This document shows, piece by piece, positions 61,045-64,000 of a stretch of 64,000 bases of DNA. The position numbers and the translations under genes were made by a program. The stretch is from Verrucomicrobiota bacterium (lineage in GTDB: Bacteria; Verrucomicrobiota; Verrucomicrobiia; Chthoniobacterales; UBA6821), in assembly GCA_021413925.1 (NCBI GenBank), contig JAIOPL010000004.1, positions 1 through 64,000 of the forward strand, written 5' to 3'. The notes beneath the pieces were generated by a model. The model was given only the letters and a program-made list of their open reading frames with translations. It was not told where the DNA came from and made no database searches. Numbering within the stretch: position 1 is the first letter of the stretch; the number at the start of each line of letters is the position of its first letter.

Positions 61045-61949
61045 CGTTGTTCCAGCAGCTTTTTCATTGGGATCTCCTTCAGTGCCGTGATAGCGGCCGA
61101 AATCGTCTCGGTGACTGTCGCGTAGATGAGCGAAGGGTCGCGATGCGCTCCTCCCAAAGGTTCCGGGAGAACCCCATCGACCAAACCGAACTCCTGAAGA
61201 TCATCGGCAGTGAGTTTTAGAGCCGCTGCGGCCTCCGGAGCGTGCTTGCGATGCTTCCAGAGGATGGCCGCGCATCCCTCCGGGGAGATGACCGAGTAGT
61301 AGGAGTTCTCCAGCATGAGGACCCGGTCCGCCACGCCGATACCGAGAGCCCCACCGCTGCCACCCTCGCCAATCACGAGTGAGATGATCTGTGTCTTCAA
61401 GGACATCATCTCCCGAAGATTCACGGCGATAGCCTCCGCAATATGCCTCTCCTCTGCACCGACCCCTGGGTAGGCGCCCGGCGTGTCGATAAAACAGACA
61501 ACGGGCAGTGAGAACTTCTCCGCCATCCTCATGAGGCGAAGGGCCTTGCGGTAGCCCTCCGGATGGGGGCTGCCGAAATTGCGGAGGACATTCTCCTTCA
61601 CATCACGACCCTTTTGCTGGCCGATGATCACGCAGCGGTGGCCTCCGATACGGCCAATGCCGGCGGGCATCGCCTTGTCATCACCAAAGAAGCGATCTCC
61701 GTGGAGTTCCACGAAGTCGGTCACGCAGGCAGCGACATAATCCAAGAAATAAGGGCGTGTGGCGTGGCGGGCGATCTGGACTCGCTGCCAGGGAGTGAGG
61801 TTGCCGTAGAGGGCCTTGCGTTCCTTCTCGAGATCCTCGCGGGCGGCGACCAGGAGGGGATCCTCGGAGCTACGCTTCTCAGCGAGATCGGCCACACGGC
61901 GTTCGAGATCGGCAATCGGAAGTTCAAAATCGAGGGGTTGTACATTCAT
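61005..61949 (-). CDS. accA: Acetyl-CoA carboxylase carboxyltransferase subunit alpha
   Basis: 314 residues. DFELPIADLERRVADLAEK is the usual start; TPWQRVQIARHATRPYFLDYV, FVELHGDRFFGDDKAM, IDTPGAYPGVGAEERHIAEAIAVNL and VIGEGGSGGALGIGVADRVLMLENSYYSVISPEGCAAILWK are conserved. It transfers carboxyl from biotin to acetyl-CoA with AccD, making malonyl-CoA for fatty-acid synthesis. Length matches E. coli (319). Its 3' end overlaps rsmI. Confidence 0.97.
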   Translation of the reverse strand: MNVQPLDFELPIADLERRVADLAEKRSSEDPLLVAAREDLEKERKALYGNLTPWQRVQIARHATRPYFLDYVAACVTDFVELHGDRFFGDDKAMPAGIGRIGGHRCVIIGQQKGRDVKENVLRNFGSPHPEGYRKALRLMRMAEKFSLPVVCFIDTPGAYPGVGAEERHIAEAIAVNLREMMSLKTQIISLVIGEGGSGGALGIGVADRVLMLENSYYSVISPEGCAAILWKHRKHAPEAAAALKLTADDLQEFGLVDGVLPEPLGGAHRDPSLIYATVTETISAAITALKEIPMKKLLEQRYDKFRGMGVFSE

Positions 61950-61982
61950 GTAGGGAAGGAGTTGGCGTCTGTGAAAAAAGGT

Positions 61983-62888
61983 TCAATGGATGATGACCGG
62001 AGTGTTCCGTGAGACGAGCGGAAAAATCTCAAGGAGATCCTCTTTGGAGAGCACATAGCCACCTGGAAGAGGAAGAGAAGATGGTGCCGGAGAGGGGGAG
62101 GTATTGGTCCCAGTCTGAGCGCTAGGAGTAGTCGATTGGGGGCTCTGTGCCGGGATATCAAAACCGACAATGGAGGAATTCCCTGCCAGAAGAATGATCC
62201 GCTCACTTTGGGCGTATGCCTTGTCTCCGAAAGCGACTCTTTTGTTTTCTGCGTTGGCAATCTTTTCGAGGATCTTGGTGTTCACAGCAGGCACGGTCTT
62301 CATGGGTGCTTGAGGCGAGGAGAGCAGGGAGTATTCCTTCACGAAGATCCCATTATCGAGAAGAGTCAGGTTCTTGGCTTTGCGGTCAAGTTCCAAGGAT
62401 GACTTCAGTGAGGGGATGACGAGTTGCTGGCCGATCTGGAGGTTGATACCGGACAGGCTGTTAGCCTTCTGGATTAATTCGGCATTCGACTTCTGCTTGG
62501 AGGCGATTTTGGCGAGCGAATCTCCTTTGACAACCGTGTAGGTGATGACCTCGGTATTCCCGGATGGCTGGAACAGCAGGCTCAAATTTGCAGAGCCTAA
62601 CTCCTGACGTGCTTCCTTCAGAAGTGGAGACTCGGGATGGGAGTCGATCCACGCTTTCAACCCGTCACGGGCTCCGACGCTATCACCGCTTGTCCGGAGC
62701 GATTTCAGATGCTGAAGTTCATGGGCTCCCGGATCCGGAGTGGGCGTTGGTGTTGCTGCGATGGCTGCGGCCTTCTCTTTCTTCTCCAAGCGCCCCGGCT
62801 TGATAAAGAGTTGGTAGCCAAAATAGCCGGCTGAGCCGAAAATCAGTAAGCCGAGAAGAAGAAGGGTTAGGGTTTTGAAGGTTCGCAT
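61983..62888 (-). CDS. LysM protein with degenerate L,D-transpeptidase-like tail
   Basis: 301 residues from MRTFKTLTLLLLGLLIFGSAGYFGYQLFIKPG (one transmembrane anchor). A coiled/TPR-like linker with DSVGARDGLKAWIDSHPESPLLKEARQEL follows, then a LysM domain (ITYTVVKGDSLAKIASKQKSNAELIQKANSLSGINLQIGQQLVIP) that binds peptidoglycan. Next, LELDRKAKNLTLLDNGIFVKEYSLLSS looks like the first strands of a YkuD transpeptidase, but no HxxxxxSHGC catalytic motif follows; instead there is a Ser/Pro linker and a short tail. Probably a wall-binding, non-catalytic protein. Confidence 0.82.
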   Translation of the reverse strand: MRTFKTLTLLLLGLLIFGSAGYFGYQLFIKPGRLEKKEKAAAIAATPTPTPDPGAHELQHLKSLRTSGDSVGARDGLKAWIDSHPESPLLKEARQELGSANLSLLFQPSGNTEVITYTVVKGDSLAKIASKQKSNAELIQKANSLSGINLQIGQQLVIPSLKSSLELDRKAKNLTLLDNGIFVKEYSLLSSPQAPMKTVPAVNTKILEKIANAENKRVAFGDKAYAQSERIILLAGNSSIVGFDIPAQSPQSTTPSAQTGTNTSPSPAPSSLPLPGGYVLSKEDLLEIFPLVSRNTPVIIH

Positions 62889-62904
62889 GAGATTGGTGAT
62901 TCCG

Positions 62905-63429
62905 TTAGAGCAGGCCGCGCCGTTTCCATTCCGCAAGGTTGCTGCCGGCGGAACGTTGGATGAGGTCCATGGTGAATTTCATCAGGCAGACCTCCCATCC
63001 CTCGTCGACACCCTCAATGAGGGTATCCATGGGGTCGTCATCGCTCCGGAGCTGCTGCGTCAGTCTGTCAATCAGGTCATCCTTAGATTCTCGGAGGATG
63101 CTCTCTGAGTAGTCCGTCTTGCGGAGGGAAAACCCGTAGCGAAGAAAATGGAGATCCTTCTGTTCCTCCATCCATCCGGCGAAGTCGCGCGCCCTTTCGC
63201 CGAATCCCTCCAGGAATAGCTTGCTGACATAGTGCGGCGCTAGAATTCTGGGCCGCTCTGCATGGATCATCCCCTGACGGAGACGAACCGTTCCGACTTC
63301 GTCCATCGGTTCGGTCACGAGTCGGAATCGAAAACTGGTCTGTCCATAGGTCTCGATCGCCGTGCTGGGAGCCACCACCACGCGGGTGTTCTCCATCGCG
63401 TAATTAAAATCATCTGTCTTGATCATCAA
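62905..63429 (-). CDS. Conserved-looking protein of unknown function
   Basis: 174 residues, soluble, acidic. It starts MMIKTDDFNYAMENTRVVVAPSTAIETYGQTSFRFRLVTEPMDEVGTVRLRQGMIHAERPRIL, a beta-rich stretch, and continues with helices (LAPHYVSKLFLEGFGERARDFAGWMEEQ...KDDLIDRLTQQL). No motif or family is recognised. It is 17 bases upstream of the LysM gene on the same strand and probably in one unit with it and perhaps accA. Confidence 0.78.
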   Translation of the reverse strand: MMIKTDDFNYAMENTRVVVAPSTAIETYGQTSFRFRLVTEPMDEVGTVRLRQGMIHAERPRILAPHYVSKLFLEGFGERARDFAGWMEEQKDLHFLRYGFSLRKTDYSESILRESKDDLIDRLTQQLRSDDDPMDTLIEGVDEGWEVCLMKFTMDLIQRSAGSNLAEWKRRGLL

Positions 63430-63566
63430 TCTGTTGGATTACCTTAGGCCTTCATTCGGAAAACGTCAAAAGAACGATGCCCTGCGATTCATTAGGGGGG
63501 AGCAATCACCCCATTCCAAGGAGTCCTCGATTTGACACACTTCCCTTTTCGGGTTTTCATAATGGG

Positions 63567-64000
63567 ATGAAGCAATTTCTTCCCATCCTACTACTCCCGA
63601 CCCTTTTCCTCGGAGGCTGCGCCCAACTAATTCAACGATCCACCTATGATCAACCCGCCTACAAGCCCAAGGATTCCTCCAAGGTCGTGGTGAAGGTCTC
63701 ACTCTCCAAGCAAATGGTCTATGTCATGGAGGGGAACAGGCCCCTTCTTGTGACGGCCTGCTGCGTCGGCATGCCATCCAAGCCCACCCCCAAAGGAAAC
63801 CTCTGCGTCACCCGAAAGGAGCGAAATAAGCGTTCAGGCAGCTATGGATTTGCCGTGATGAGGGATGCCATTGTTCCTTGTGAGGCAGGCAGCGCCAAGG
63901 GCCGGTATGTCGGTTATCCGATGCCTTATTGGGTTGAATTCGCTCCCGGCTATGGTTTCCACCAGGGATGGGTCTGGCCGACGCCCAAGACGCACGGTTG
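63567..64000 (+). CDS. L,D-transpeptidase lipoprotein (YkuD), 3' end outside the window
   Basis: 144 residues are visible. Lipobox LGGC (Cys18). The YkuD domain shows VVVKVSLSKQMVYVMEGNRPLLVTACCVGMPSKPTPKGN and GFHQGWVWPTPKTHG, at which point the window stops one codon before the expected catalytic Cys of the HGC motif. It would cross-link peptidoglycan (3-3) or attach proteins to the wall from the periplasm. The ATG at 63567 gives MKQFLPILLLPTLFLGGC; an ATG at 63562 is out of frame. Confidence 0.92.
   Translation, partial: MKQFLPILLLPTLFLGGCAQLIQRSTYDQPAYKPKDSSKVVVKVSLSKQMVYVMEGNRPLLVTACCVGMPSKPTPKGNLCVTRKERNKRSGSYGFAVMRDAIVPCEAGSAKGRYVGYPMPYWVEFAPGYGFHQGWVWPTPKTHG

Noticed and set aside
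63532-63563. TTGACA with CATAAT 20 bases on, as a promoter for the L,D-transpeptidase gene
   Set aside because: Spacing is too long, and transcription would begin after the ATG at 63567.
1-64000. tRNA, rRNA, transposase or integrase genes
   Set aside because: I looked for tRNA arms, rRNA core sequences and DDE/tyrosine-recombinase motifs and saw none. Short or diverged tRNAs could be missed by eye; a tRNAscan-SE run would settle it.

Overview
The window is a gene-dense bacterial chromosome segment of roughly 60% GC (judged by eye), with short spacers and many start/stop overlaps. It fits a Verrucomicrobiota-like (PVC) Gram-negative bacterium. The evidence is three DUF5069 proteins, a PEP-CTERM exported protein, futalosine-route menaquinone genes (mqnE-mqnA), LptE with an RND pump (so an outer membrane), and a TPR/ExbB/ExbD/ExbD operon of a kind met in that group. 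The phylum is inferred; there is no rRNA or tRNA gene here to confirm it.

Layout. 1-5.8 kb: 3' part of groEL with its terminator, small envelope proteins (one of 49 aa matching the lmo0937 family), a lipocalin lipoprotein, a cupin, an exported Asp/Glu-racemase-superfamily protein and a first DUF5069 gene. 5.9-20.2 kb: metallo-beta-lactamase-fold hydrolase, NRAMP transporter, MnmC-like methyltransferase, comM, a sigma-70 factor, recD2, DinB-like protein, dienelactone hydrolase, vapBC and ribD. In this stretch comM and ribD each have a second, truncated 3' copy lying downstream, with foreign-looking cargo between copy and gene (a PEP-CTERM gene; a toxin-antitoxin pair plus a second toxin remnant). 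20.2-20.8 kb: a non-coding stretch full of hairpins. 20.8-37.6 kb: housekeeping genes (RNA methyltransferase, aldo/keto reductase, uvrA, exported TPR protein, class V aminotransferase, ileS-lspA-DUF5069, DUF5069, dodecin, holA, uvrB). 37.7-39.6 kb: mqnE-mqnA, the latter clearly AT-richer. 39.7-45.5 kb: exported proteins and an MscS-type channel. 45.6-50.6 kb: RND pump and an HdeD-like protein. 50.8-60.2 kb: an envelope block of two TPR proteins, ExbB, two ExbD, a TonB-position protein with a PA14-like domain, a BamD-like TPR protein and LptE. 60.3-64 kb: rsmI, accA, a LysM protein with a degenerate transpeptidase-like tail, an unknown protein, and an L,D-transpeptidase cut by the window end.

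How it works together. The right-hand third is mostly envelope biogenesis and transport. An ion-driven inner-membrane motor (ExbB/ExbD) appears to energise a periplasmic TonB-like/TPR assembly, next to genes for LPS and outer-membrane assembly. The left and middle parts hold DNA repair (uvrA, uvrB, recD2), natural-transformation-related comM, translation and cofactor synthesis.

Most notable: (i) two islets at gene 3' ends with the same architecture; (ii) a hairpin-rich non-coding stretch at 20.36-20.69 kb; (iii) the TPR-Exb-PA14 operon; (iv) a family of short degenerate tandem repeats in spacers, some running into coding sequence.
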